DNA of 24,806 nt from Candidatus Wolframiiraptor sp. EX4484-121 (GCA_002255105.1 NJEK01000006.1:1-24806), one strand, 5' to 3'; positions 6,681-14,030 are shown, numbered from the stretch's first letter. The notes: generated from the letters alone by a model not told the origin. Numbers and translations: made by a program.

Positions 6681-6699
6681 GCGGAAAGTAGCTTTCCGC
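6681..6699 (-). terminator. Perfect 8-bp hairpin downstream of the PKD gene
   Basis: GCGGAAAG-TAG-CTTTCCGC forms a perfect stem with a 3-nt loop. Read on the minus strand it lies 35 nt after the PKD stop codon and is followed within ten nt by a TTTTTATT run, like a hairpin terminator. It could also stop transcription coming from tRNA-Arg or serve as a protein-binding palindrome. Confidence 0.5.
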
Positions 6700-6733
6700 G
6701 CGATTTTCTCATTTTATCTTTCCGGCTAGATCT

Positions 6734-7330
6734 TTAATCCTTCTTTTCCTGGGCTTCAACCACTACTTCGGCGACCGCTTGAGCGCTCTTGCCACTTTTA
6801 TCCTGAGCCTCTAAGGTCACGGCATATTTTCCGGGAGAATAATATGTATGTGAAGCCGAAATGTTTCTCCCGGAGCCTGTCAGCGGGGTGCTTCCATCTC
6901 CCAGATCTAGAATCCAATCAATGGGATCTATTCCATTTTTCACGCTAGCTGACAACTTTATCGTCAGCGGAGCTGCTCCGGATCTCGGATTGATCTCCAG
7001 AGTAGCGGTGGGCGGAGGAACTATGGAAATCTTAGTCGACGTGGCTTTCTCCACGCCGCTGTATTCTCTGGCGATTACTTTTATCTCGAATTCTCCAGAT
7101 AAAGTATATCGGTGGAGATATTTTCTGCTTCCGGAGCCGAAGGGGCTCATATGGGTTTCCGAGCTCCCATCTCCCCAATCGATGGTAAACATTATCGGGG
7201 GAGAGAAGCCTGACCAAAAGATCTCCATCGAGGTTATCGACCCGATATAGGTTTTATCGGAGGAAGGCTTACATGAAATGGTTGGTCCAGATTTCTTCTC
7301 AGAACCTCCGCATGAAGCCCGGTCAGGCAT
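6734..7330 (-). CDS. Two-PKD-domain protein without a visible signal peptide
   Basis: This 198-residue protein is two immunoglobulin-like PKD domains in tandem. The first contains TIDWGDGSSETH and the closing HRYTLSGEFEIKVIA; the second contains ILDLGDGSTPL and SHTYYSPGKYAVTLEAQD. PKD domains usually sit on archaeal surface proteins such as S-layer-associated proteins. I chose ATG 7330 because GGAGGT lies about seven nt upstream; the in-frame GTG 7339 overlaps that site. The short N-terminus (PDRASCGGSEKK) has no hydrophobic signal and there is no anchor at the C-terminus, so export is not evident. It may be cytosolic, exported by another route, or the tail of a larger lost gene. It has its own promoter and a hairpin terminator. 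Confidence 0.75.
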   Translation of the reverse strand: MPDRASCGGSEKKSGPTISCKPSSDKTYIGSITSMEIFWSGFSPPIMFTIDWGDGSSETHMSPFGSGSRKYLHRYTLSGEFEIKVIAREYSGVEKATSTKISIVPPPTATLEINPRSGAAPLTIKLSASVKNGIDPIDWILDLGDGSTPLTGSGRNISASHTYYSPGKYAVTLEAQDKSGKSAQAVAEVVVEAQEKKD

Positions 7331-7363
7331 AGCCACCACCTCCAGATAATTCTCACAGCATTA

Positions 7364-7375
7364 TTAGATATAATT
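7364..7375 (-). promoter_or_regulatory. TATA-like box for the PKD gene
   Basis: Minus-strand AATTATATCTAA lies about 39 nt before ATG 7330, leaving a short leader that contains the GGAGGT. Confidence 0.4.
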
Positions 7376-7572
7376 TTCCCCAGATCTCATCCTCAAGAAG
7401 CTTCGAGCGGCACGTCTATACTATTTTATCTCATAGCCTTTAAATCCCCTTAAGCTTCTCGTGCGTTTCGAGATATTTGAGGGAGCGGTGAGAGATTTAA
7501 CGTATGAGCCCTCTTTGCCTTGGAAAGATTCTAGCTCGCCATCAACGATCTCAATATTTTATGGCAATCTCT

Positions 7573-8691
7573 TTAATCTCTTTTGCTTGTTACAGTTTTC
7601 TTCCCCATCTTTATGATCATCGATGAGATTAATGATGTCGCTATTATGACCACGATTATCGCCGTATATATTTCGCTCGTTAAGATTCCATGTTGAAGGC
7701 CGAAGATCGCCGAGATTAGCCCGAAGGTTAGTCTGAAGTTGAGGACCGCGCCGGCCAGCCTCGACCACTCTCCCCACTCTGGAGCAAGTCTTAAGAAGAT
7801 CAATCTCGCCGATAGATATTTGGCTATGAACGCTATTGAGAGGAAGGTCGCCGTCAGGATAATAACGTAGAGGCTCATTCCAGACAATTTCACTAAGGAT
7901 CCGGCCTTGAAGAAGAAGATCGGCGACATGAATCCGAAAACTACTCCACGGAGTTTTTCGGCTAATTCTCTATGCTCTTCGAGGATTTCTGAGAAGAGGA
8001 ATCCGAGGATGAATGCGAGGATCGCCTTCTCAACCCCAATCCTATCTGAGAAGAATATTAGGGAGATCATGATGAGGAATAGGAATTTGAGCTCGATCTC
8101 GGCCAGATTTCCCTTATATCTCTTGAACAAGAGCCTCCCGATCCTCGGCGCATGATACATGAAGAGCAGCGTCAATATGAGGAATATTATCGTCCAATGG
8201 GTGATTGATCCGAAGATGATCGTGAGGGAGATCATGCTCAGCACGTCCACGATAACGGATCCCGCGAAGATCGTCTGCCCCACCTCGCTATTGAGGAGCT
8301 TTAGATCCTTTAAGACCGGGTAAACCAATGCGACGGATGTGGTTGAGAGCGATATTCCTATCAGGGCAGCGGTCTTTAGGTCACATGAGAGTAGGGCGAG
8401 GCTCGCCGACGATATTATGGCGAATGGAATTAGATATGAGGCTAAACCTAAGATGGCTCCCTTACCCGCATTCCTTTTCAATATATCTTTATCTACCTCA
8501 AGTCCGGCGAAGAACATCAGACCTAGGATCCCGAAGTTGGCCATGAAATCCATCCACGGGACGTTCGATAGCTGGAAGACGTTCATGCCCACAAGCCCGG
8601 CTATAATCTCGAGTATGGGAGCCGCCAATCCAATCTCTAATGATATTATACCGAAGATGAGGATCAGGAGGGGTATTATAAGCTCGTTCAT
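7573..8691 (-). CDS. CPA2-family (Kef/NapA-like) cation:proton antiporter
   Basis: The 372-residue membrane protein has about twelve hydrophobic segments and the hallmarks of the monovalent cation:proton antiporter-2 family: GLMFFAGLEVD around 57-67, LSTTSVALVYPVL around 115-127 (the unwound TM4 region) and an aspartate in TM5 at GSVIVDVLSM (Asp149). Electrogenic members carry Asp-Asp and many electroneutral members Asn-Asp at this site; here the preceding residue is valine. No TrkA/RCK regulatory domain is attached. It starts 11 nt after the 94-aa gene, with a GGTGA spanning that gene's stop codon, so the two are probably one operon. It likely exchanges Na+ or K+ for H+ across the cytoplasmic membrane; ion specificity cannot be read from the sequence. 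Confidence 0.85.
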   Translation of the reverse strand: MNELIIPLLILIFGIISLEIGLAAPILEIIAGLVGMNVFQLSNVPWMDFMANFGILGLMFFAGLEVDKDILKRNAGKGAILGLASYLIPFAIISSASLALLSCDLKTAALIGISLSTTSVALVYPVLKDLKLLNSEVGQTIFAGSVIVDVLSMISLTIIFGSITHWTIIFLILTLLFMYHAPRIGRLLFKRYKGNLAEIELKFLFLIMISLIFFSDRIGVEKAILAFILGFLFSEILEEHRELAEKLRGVVFGFMSPIFFFKAGSLVKLSGMSLYVIILTATFLSIAFIAKYLSARLIFLRLAPEWGEWSRLAGAVLNFRLTFGLISAIFGLQHGILTSEIYTAIIVVIIATSLISSMIIKMGKKTVTSKRD

Positions 8692-8702
8692 CCGTAACTA
8701 GC

Positions 8703-8987
8703 TCACCGTCCTCGATAATATCCGCTCTTCTCCTTTAGCGAGGATAGGATCTCAGCCCTATGATAAAGTATCTTGATCTTTAGGCCGAGTTCATCAACTT
8801 TTTCACGAATATCCTTTGGAAGCCTCCGCGCACGGAGGTCATCTATATGTCCCATCAGCTCCTCAAGTATATGTTTCGTGAGGTCGAGTCTGATCTCCCT
8901 CCTAAGATTTTCCTCGCAGAATCTCAGGTTCTCCTCGACTTCTTTGAGAGCCTTCTCCAATTCTTGGCGGTTGAGCGAGCCCTCCAT
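8703..8987 (-). CDS. Small helical (coiled-coil) protein upstream of the antiporter
   Basis: The 94-residue product is charged and almost entirely helical in character (ELEKALKEVEENLRFCEENL and similar heptads), with no membrane segment and no family I recognise. It starts with ATG 8987, 29 nt from a TATA-like element, so the transcript is probably leaderless. It directly precedes the antiporter. It could be a soluble partner or regulator of that transporter, since the transporter lacks its own regulatory domain; this is inference from position only. Confidence 0.65.
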   Translation of the reverse strand: MEGSLNRQELEKALKEVEENLRFCEENLRREIRLDLTKHILEELMGHIDDLRARRLPKDIREKVDELGLKIKILYHRAEILSSLKEKSGYYRGR

Positions 8988-9011
8988 CTCTAGGCTGAAC
9001 TCGATCTATGA

Positions 9012-9021
9012 TAATAAAAAT
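9012..9021 (-). promoter_or_regulatory. TATA-like box for the 94-aa/antiporter operon
   Basis: Minus-strand ATTTTTATTA is centred 29 nt before ATG 8987. The same AT-rich stretch could also serve the PPAT gene on the other strand at a longer distance. Confidence 0.4.
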
Positions 9022-9070
9022 ATTGATTTTATGCCTGTTAGATGGTTTACCGTGGGTTGAGGGGCTTTCG

Positions 9071-9808
9071 ATGAGGAAGAAGTATAGGGAGGATCCCTTA
9101 TGGCCCATCCTCGTCGAGGTGGTTAAGGGGAATCCGGCCTACGAAGGACATAAGGCCCGCGTTAGAGATGAGATTCTCCCCAAGAAACCCGACATAACTC
9201 CCGAGGAGCTCTCCAAGCTTCTCTCCATACCGACTGGTGAGGCGCTGGTGATTCTTGACGAACTCAGGATAACGGTTGAGGAGGTTAAGGAGGAGCTCTC
9301 CAAGCCTCTCCCACCACCAATCTATGAGCACGTCGCGTTAGGCGGGACCTTCAATGAGATCCACTATGGCCATCTAATGCTGATATTGATGGCCTTGAGG
9401 CTTGGGAGGAGGATCTTGATCGGGGTGACTACGGACGAGTTCGCGAAGAAGCTTGGTAAGAGGCATGAGGTGAAAGGCTATGCCGAAAGGGTTGAGGGGC
9501 TTAGGAGAGAGCTTGAGAGGAGGGGTTGGATTGAGAGGTGCGAAATTGTTCCGTTAAACGACCCATACGGGCCTGCGGCCGAGGATCCGAGTATCGAGGC
9601 CTTAGTCACAAGCCCATTCACCCACTTCAGGGGAGTTGAGATAAATGGGTTGAGGGAGAGGAGGGGGTTGAAGCCTCTTAGGGTGGTGGTCTGCCCGCTT
9701 GTAGTGGCCGAGGATGGGAAGCCATTATCGAGCACGCGGATCGCTAGGGGGGAGATTACCTTGGATGGTAAGAGTATTGGGAGGTCACCTCAAGCCGATC
9801 ATGAATAG
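9071..9808 (+). CDS. coaD: Archaeal phosphopantetheine adenylyltransferase with an N-terminal extension
   Basis: The C-terminal about 160 residues form a nucleotidyltransferase domain that adenylates 4'-phosphopantetheine to dephospho-CoA. Visible motifs are GGTFNEIHYGHLMLI (residues 91-105, the (T/H)xGH signature), GVTTDEFAKKLGK, and LSSTRI near 219-224 (the ISSTxI motif). The archaeal enzyme is normally about 150-160 residues. Here about 82 residues precede it, including DITPEELSKLLSIPTGEALVILDEL, which looks like a helix-turn-helix fold. I chose ATG 9071 because GAGGGG precedes it by six nt; an in-frame ATG at 9008 lies in the AT-rich promoter. The 3' end overlaps the convergent gene at 9785 by 24 nt. 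The role of the N-terminal domain is unknown. Confidence 0.88.
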   Translation: MRKKYREDPLWPILVEVVKGNPAYEGHKARVRDEILPKKPDITPEELSKLLSIPTGEALVILDELRITVEEVKEELSKPLPPPIYEHVALGGTFNEIHYGHLMLILMALRLGRRILIGVTTDEFAKKLGKRHEVKGYAERVEGLRRELERRGWIERCEIVPLNDPYGPAAEDPSIEALVTSPFTHFRGVEINGLRERRGLKPLRVVVCPLVVAEDGKPLSSTRIARGEITLDGKSIGRSPQADHE

Positions 9809-10714
9809 GATCACGAATATCAGGATTCCAGTTATGATGGAATGAAGTTTGCCAGCTTGGTAAAGCTTCCTGAAGCCGACAGCGTTATAGGCCGCGACCA
9901 TCGCCCACGAGATCAGCGATAATAGCTGGGTCAATTGCTCTAAGAGTCCGATTTCATAAGTTGTCCGCACGTATTCTTCCGGAATGCTGTTCGAGAAGAC
10001 GACCTTATCCCATGACCAGCTTGAGACGCTTAAGTTCTCAAGTTCTCTTTCAACGCCCTCCTGAACCCACTTAACCGAGCTTAGATTCATGTAAGTCTTG
10101 GTCTGATCGATGGTCCTCTCGATGTCGCTTCTGGTCGTTAGCCTATACCATTTTGGTATTGTTTTATTCGGGAAGCCTCTATAAACTTTCGCATAGCTCA
10201 CGTTAATCGTTTCGGAGGATATTTTGATGGAGCCTTCCGGCGATGTTCCGAGGAGGGTTGCATTATAGAATGTGACGTTTTCGAATCTTGCGTCGACTAT
10301 CACATAAGATGCTTTAGGCATGTTGAATGCTATTGGAAATTGTATCGCCGTGAATATCATCAAGATCATGAATGAATGAAGGATTAGGGTTATGAGGGAG
10401 ACGAATTTCCACTCCATACCCAACAGAAGCATCATCAAGATCATCATAAACACGATAGCTATGAACGCTATTACGACCTGAATTGTTCTAGAGAATACGA
10501 TCTCCTCGAATGTGGGCAGCGGTGGCCGTATGTATTCGAAGCCCTTTAACCCGAATCTTAGGTCAAGTTTATTGTAGAGTATGTAAGCTGAGAGCGACCC
10601 AAGCAAGATTGCGGAGGCTATGAATATCGCTAAACCCCTGAGGAGCTTGATCCACTCCCGCTTAGACTCCTTGATCTGCTCTAGAACTCCTCTTAGGAGA
10701 TCCCATCCCACCAC
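9785..10714 (-). CDS. Multi-pass membrane protein with a sequon-rich external domain
   Basis: The 309-residue protein has three N-terminal hydrophobic segments (about 26-48, 78-99, 103-127), a polar domain from about 135 to 255, and one or two C-terminal helices. The polar domain holds six N-x-S/T sequons (NVT, NAT, NVS, NKT, NLS, NLS), which suggests it faces outward and is N-glycosylated. I do not recognise a family. The start is one of two adjacent GTG codons (10714 or 10711). It is followed tail-to-tail by the PPAT gene with a 24-nt overlap. It clusters with other membrane proteins and a PMT, so a surface or envelope role is likely but unproven. Confidence 0.7.
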   Translation of the reverse strand: MVGWDLLRGVLEQIKESKREWIKLLRGLAIFIASAILLGSLSAYILYNKLDLRFGLKGFEYIRPPLPTFEEIVFSRTIQVVIAFIAIVFMMILMMLLLGMEWKFVSLITLILHSFMILMIFTAIQFPIAFNMPKASYVIVDARFENVTFYNATLLGTSPEGSIKISSETINVSYAKVYRGFPNKTIPKWYRLTTRSDIERTIDQTKTYMNLSSVKWVQEGVERELENLSVSSWSWDKVVFSNSIPEEYVRTTYEIGLLEQLTQLLSLISWAMVAAYNAVGFRKLYQAGKLHSIITGILIFVILFMIGLR

Positions 10715-10753
10715 GCTTCCACAGCTAATATTCCGAGTAATTCTCTTATTTCC

Positions 10754-11110
10754 TTATCGCATCCTCACCCTGAATATTGCCATGATCGCTAGGGCGATCG
10801 CAGCTGATATAAGTAAATTTTGAACGAGAACCTTATATCCGGATTCCGGCCCCCTCTCGACGAGCCCCCCATAAGCCTCGGCGCCCACCTCCGCACGAGG
10901 TTTAGGTATGGGCGCCTTCGCGGTTACTGTTTTGGTTATGGTTGTGCGGGGAGTTACTGTTATGCGCGGGGCTGGCATCTTCTGCAGCTCCTTCGCGGCC
11001 AGAGTTTGGGTTGGGGTTGAGACTATGAATGTTATTACGCCGTAGAAGAGTATTGCTGAGATTATGGCCGCCGCGACTCTGAGCTTCAACCCCTTAAGCA
11101 CGCATGTCAT
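10754..11110 (-). CDS. Two-TM protein with a Thr/Pro-rich linker
   Basis: This product of about 118 residues has a hydrophobic segment near the N-terminus (VAAAIISAILFYGVITFIV), a Thr/Pro-rich stretch (ITVTPRTTITKTV and on through PIPKPR), and a second hydrophobic segment near the C-terminus (LLISAAIALAIMAIF). I chose ATG 11110 because AGGTGA precedes it by five nt; GTG 11119 overlaps that site. The Thr-rich external linker is a reasonable target for the O-mannosyltransferase encoded nearby. No family is recognised. It lies between the sequon-rich membrane protein and the membrane-bound regulator, all on the same strand with short gaps. Confidence 0.65.
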   Translation of the reverse strand: MTCVLKGLKLRVAAAIISAILFYGVITFIVSTPTQTLAAKELQKMPAPRITVTPRTTITKTVTAKAPIPKPRAEVGAEAYGGLVERGPESGYKVLVQNLLISAAIALAIMAIFRVRMR

Positions 11111-11148
11111 AGGGCTCACCTACCGGATAAATCTATAGATTAGAACGG

Positions 11149-11583
11149 CTACCAAAGCCTATGCCTCCAGAGCCTTACCGTCTCGAGCCAGAAGAAAATC
11201 GATGAGATCGCCCCGAAGGAGATCGCGTAGGGGTTGAGGTTCTGGAGGTTTTGAAGTATATATAGGATGGTTAGGGTCGTCGTGAAGACCGAGTAGAAGA
11301 TTAGCCTCGGGACGAGCTTTCCACCGATCACCATGAACATCTTGAGGATCCCGACATCAACCTTCTCGGAGACGAAGTATCTCCCCGACTGATCCTTTGA
11401 CGCCAACCCCATCTCCCTAAGCTTTTCGAGGTGATGGTAGGCTATGCTTGGGCTGGAGAAACCCAGCCTTCTCTGCAGCTCCCTGACCCCAACCCCCCTC
11501 CCCCTCTTAAGCAAGTATATATAGACTTGGAGGGTCTTCCCCCTGAGCTTGTAGAGCTCCTCCTCCCTCGCCAACCCAGCCAC
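11149..11583 (-). CDS. Membrane-anchored winged-helix transcriptional regulator
   Basis: Residues about 12-75 form a winged-helix domain: LQVYIYLLKRGRGVGVRELQ, the recognition region LGFSSPSIAYHHLEKLREMG and the wing SGRYFVSEK. They are followed by two hydrophobic segments (about 89-110 and 117-137). This architecture, a DNA-binding domain tethered to the membrane, occurs in archaeal ArsR/MarR-like regulators. It probably senses envelope state or a membrane partner and may control the adjacent membrane-protein genes. The GTG start at 11583 is 30 nt from a TATA-like box, implying a leaderless mRNA. The ligand or signal is unknown. Confidence 0.75.
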   Translation of the reverse strand: MAGLAREEELYKLRGKTLQVYIYLLKRGRGVGVRELQRRLGFSSPSIAYHHLEKLREMGLASKDQSGRYFVSEKVDVGILKMFMVIGGKLVPRLIFYSVFTTTLTILYILQNLQNLNPYAISFGAISSIFFWLETVRLWRHRLW

Positions 11584-11608
11584 CTAGAGATAACCTTCAA
11601 AGGATAGC

Positions 11609-11618
11609 ATTTATTTAT
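11609..11618. promoter_or_regulatory. Shared central TATA-like box of a divergent gene pair
   Basis: CATTTATTTA lies 30 nt from the GTG at 11583 on the minus strand and 31 nt from the ATG at 11644 on the plus strand, flanked by GCAT/ATGC. No second TATA-like element is visible in the 60-nt gap. Confidence 0.5.
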
Positions 11619-11643
11619 GCACCTGTTTAAGATCCCCTCAGAT

Positions 11644-11853
11644 ATGAGCCTGGTGAGGGTCGCCGGGGCGCTTATATCCCTGGCCTCCATATTCTTCACC
11701 ATCTTCTACATCCTATGGTTCTTCGGATATCTTCCGATAAATCCGGAGCTGGCGGTCAAGCTCCCGGTCTTGGCGATAGTCTTAGCCTTGTGCTTCATAG
11801 CGGGCTGGGTCGGCTACGTCATGCTGACCGCGCCTAGGAAACCTAAACAGTAG
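11644..11853 (+). CDS. Small two-TM membrane protein
   Basis: The 69-residue product starts MSLVRVAGALI and has two hydrophobic segments (about 5-27 and 39-60) and a basic tail ending PRKPKQ. I chose ATG 11644 rather than the in-frame ATG 11617 because 11617 falls inside the TATA-like element and 11644 is at leaderless distance from it. The last 11 nt overlap the convergent PMT gene. It faces the membrane-bound regulator head to head and may be under its control. No family is recognised. Confidence 0.6.
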   Translation: MSLVRVAGALISLASIFFTIFYILWFFGYLPINPELAVKLPVLAIVLALCFIAGWVGYVMLTAPRKPKQ

Positions 11854-13141
11854 TTACGCCTAGGGTTAGGAGGAAGTCTATGAGCCACTGAGGCTTCACG
11901 GGAAACCAGACTATAAACCAGGAGATCTGGAATGCTAGGATAAGGTAGAGCACGATCTCGGAGACCTTCTCGCCCAACAATACTCTGGGGAGACCTAACG
12001 CGATCACCGGAACGGTCATGTAAAAGTAGAATGGATAAACCCATCTATGGAATATATGGGCGAGCGGGAAGTAGATCAGGTAGTTTGCCGAGAACCAGAT
12101 CAGTATGAGGAATTCCATCCCCGGATATCTCCCCTCCCTGAGATCTAGATATGAGAAGTAGATGGCGAACGCGACGACGAGCCAGGTCATCCACCAGAGG
12201 GGGGTCTGCATCCCATAGTAGGCTATTGGCTGATACTTCTTCCCATCGACCTCAACGGTTATCGCATAATAGGGCATTCTGGGAAACTGTTTAATCGGAT
12301 TCGTCCAGCTCAGCGGCATATAGACCGTATCGCCCTCCTTGAACGTTAGAGATGAATGATAGCTGAGCATGTAGTCGAGGTGCTCGAAGGGCGTCGGATA
12401 TGCTCCATAGATGTAGTTATAGACTCCTAGACCTATCATCATGACGATGAAGGCGGGGATCGCCATCCTCTCAGCCGCCTTGAGCCAGCTCCTCAGACCA
12501 TCGGAGAAATTCTCGCTCACATATACGTCATGTAATAGCTTGTAGGCTATCAAGGCGATTAATATAAATAGGCTCGACATCTTCGAGAGCAATGCCAATC
12601 CCATGGCTATTCCCGATGAAACCCACCTCTTCCTGAGGAAGAGTAGGGTTGAGATGAGGCAGAACATCATGGCGGGGGCGTCGAGCATGGCTATCGAGCT
12701 TAGGTTAAATGATGAGATGTCGAAGGCGAATAGGGAGGCGGAGATCAGGGCGAGCTTCTCATCCCTCGAGATCTCATATCCAATCCTCCCCAAGAAGTAG
12801 ATCGAGATGGCTCCGGCGATCGTGATGAGGGTTCTCCAGCCGTAAGGATTATCTCCGAAGATCAGGATCCCCAAGATCATCAACGCCTTTGAGAGCGGCG
12901 GATGCTCATTATTCACGGCCTCCCCCCTCATCAACTTCCTAGCCGCCGGGATATAGTGCGCTTCATCGAAGATTAGGGCGCACTCGGTCTTCAATGGGGG
13001 ATTGATGCATTCCTCCGGGGATAGGTTTGGCCATGGATAAGGGATTATCGCTATCTTCATCGCGAGAACCCCGATCGTCAAGATAATCAGCCAAAATCTA
13101 TAATCCCTGAAGATCCGCGGCTTGAGTATCTTATCTATCAC
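11843..13141 (-). CDS. PMT-family (GT39-like) dolichyl-phosphate-mannose protein mannosyltransferase
   Basis: This 432-residue polytopic GT-C enzyme carries the PMT signature: an acidic pair in the first external loop (FDEAHYIPAARKL, Asp59-Glu60), then NNEHPPLSKALMILG, then GWRTLITIAGAI, and SSIAMLDAPAMMFCLISTLL further on. Family members transfer mannose from a polyprenyl phosphate donor to Ser/Thr of exported proteins on the outer face of the membrane. Length is close to the bacterial/archaeal type and shorter than eukaryotic PMTs, which have an extra MIR domain. The GTG start overlaps the stop of the preceding 34-aa ORF (GTGA, 13141-13138), implying coupled translation. The 3' end overlaps a convergent small gene. 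Confidence 0.88.
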   Translation of the reverse strand: MIDKILKPRIFRDYRFWLIILTIGVLAMKIAIIPYPWPNLSPEECINPPLKTECALIFDEAHYIPAARKLMRGEAVNNEHPPLSKALMILGILIFGDNPYGWRTLITIAGAISIYFLGRIGYEISRDEKLALISASLFAFDISSFNLSSIAMLDAPAMMFCLISTLLFLRKRWVSSGIAMGLALLSKMSSLFILIALIAYKLLHDVYVSENFSDGLRSWLKAAERMAIPAFIVMMIGLGVYNYIYGAYPTPFEHLDYMLSYHSSLTFKEGDTVYMPLSWTNPIKQFPRMPYYAITVEVDGKKYQPIAYYGMQTPLWWMTWLVVAFAIYFSYLDLREGRYPGMEFLILIWFSANYLIYFPLAHIFHRWVYPFYFYMTVPVIALGLPRVLLGEKVSEIVLYLILAFQISWFIVWFPVKPQWLIDFLLTLGVTTV

Positions 13142-13242
13142 CTCTCCCGCCTCCTAGCATTTAGATAGACTTGGATGAGGAGGATGAATAATGTTATAGC
13201 CCTTAATAATGCCAGATTCTGTGGGAGGGAATAGGCTTTCAT
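13138..13242 (-). CDS. 34-residue single-TM peptide coupled to both glycosyltransferase genes
   Basis: This ORF encodes 34 residues beginning MKAYSLPQNLALLRAI, with one hydrophobic stretch (ITLFILLIQVYL) and a basic tail (NARRRER). Its ATG overlaps the upstream GT-C stop in an ATGA junction (13242-13239), and its TGA overlaps the downstream PMT start in a GTGA junction (13141-13138). Such overlaps on both sides are hard to explain unless the ORF is translated. It could be a small subunit of the glycosyltransferases, or a C-terminal helix detached from the upstream gene by a frameshift. No family is recognised. Confidence 0.65.
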   Translation of the reverse strand: MKAYSLPQNLALLRAITLFILLIQVYLNARRRER

Positions 13243-14030
13243 CTCTCATAGATGTCTCCAGCCTTAGATAGATAGACCTTGAGGAGGGCGTAGGCCATTA
13301 GAATGAAACTCATAAGCTTCGCGGTGTTCCAAGAGCTCTCATCCGGGAAGAGATATATGAGCCAGCTGTCCTCCAATCCCCACTTAACATGATGTAGATA
13401 TGTTTGGGGGAAGATCGTGGGGCTTAGGACGTACAGGATGATGTTAACGAGGCAGAACGAGCCAACCGAAATGGCTATGTACGCGACCCTGTTCTTCCTC
13501 CCCTCAATATATGGTATGATCACCGGAAGTAGGATGAAGCTCATGAACTTGGTTAGGGCGGCCGCTCCGAATGCTATCGCCGACCATTTGACCCTCTTGG
13601 CCTCAAGTAAGAGTAGGGATAGGATCACCAGGGATATGAAGATCGCATCGAAATTGTAGACCATATATAGTATCATGGAAGGGCTCACGGCGAGGAAGAT
13701 CACGATCAATTCATCCATCCCATTCTTTCTAGAGATTATCCTTCTAACGGACTCTATCAAAACGATGTAGAAGATGAGGATGATTATGGAGAAGATGAGA
13801 TAATATCCCTCAACCTCCCCGCCCAAGATCATGGAAAGGTATGTGAGGAAACCCGAGATCGGGGGATACTCGAATGGGAAGCTGATATAGGGCGGGCCGA
13901 TTTCGCTCGAATGCCTAAACCAGAAGGTCAGGATATCCGAGTAAATTCTATGGCTGAGCCTTGGATGATGAATTAGATATGATGTGAGGAAAGATGATAA
14001 AGCCGCCGCATAGATCGTTCTCCTCTCCAT
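13239..14030 (-). CDS. GT-C fold membrane glycosyltransferase (GT87/DUF2029- or PIG-M-like)
   Basis: The 263-residue polytopic protein has an early external loop with YSDILTFWF (Asp32) and SFPFEYPPISGFLTYL, the acidic-residue and (E/F)YPP pattern of GT-C polyprenyl-phosphate mannosyltransferases. MVYNFDAIFISLVILSLLLL and ALTKFMSFILLPVI follow as in that clan. Usual family length is 350-450, so this one is short. I chose ATG 14030 with GGTG five nt upstream; GTG 14036 is the alternative. It is the first gene of a coupled chain GT-C, 34-aa peptide, PMT. It probably moves a sugar from polyprenyl-phosphate to a lipid or protein acceptor outside the cell. Confidence 0.7.
   Translation of the reverse strand: MERRTIYAAALSSFLTSYLIHHPRLSHRIYSDILTFWFRHSSEIGPPYISFPFEYPPISGFLTYLSMILGGEVEGYYLIFSIIILIFYIVLIESVRRIISRKNGMDELIVIFLAVSPSMILYMVYNFDAIFISLVILSLLLLEAKRVKWSAIAFGAAALTKFMSFILLPVIIPYIEGRKNRVAYIAISVGSFCLVNIILYVLSPTIFPQTYLHHVKWGLEDSWLIYLFPDESSWNTAKLMSFILMAYALLKVYLSKAGDIYER

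Noticed and set aside
6441..6733. Integrated element at tRNA-Arg
   Set aside because: No duplicated tRNA 3' end, integrase or other mobile gene is present in the window.
7421..7558. Open minus-strand frame of about 43 codons after the antiporter
   Set aside because: No plausible start codon or Shine-Dalgarno and no recognised similarity; could be a remnant but nothing supports it.
9008..9070. Longer N-terminus for the PPAT (ATG 9008)
   Set aside because: It would start inside the AT-rich promoter with no Shine-Dalgarno, whereas ATG 9071 has GAGGGG at good spacing.
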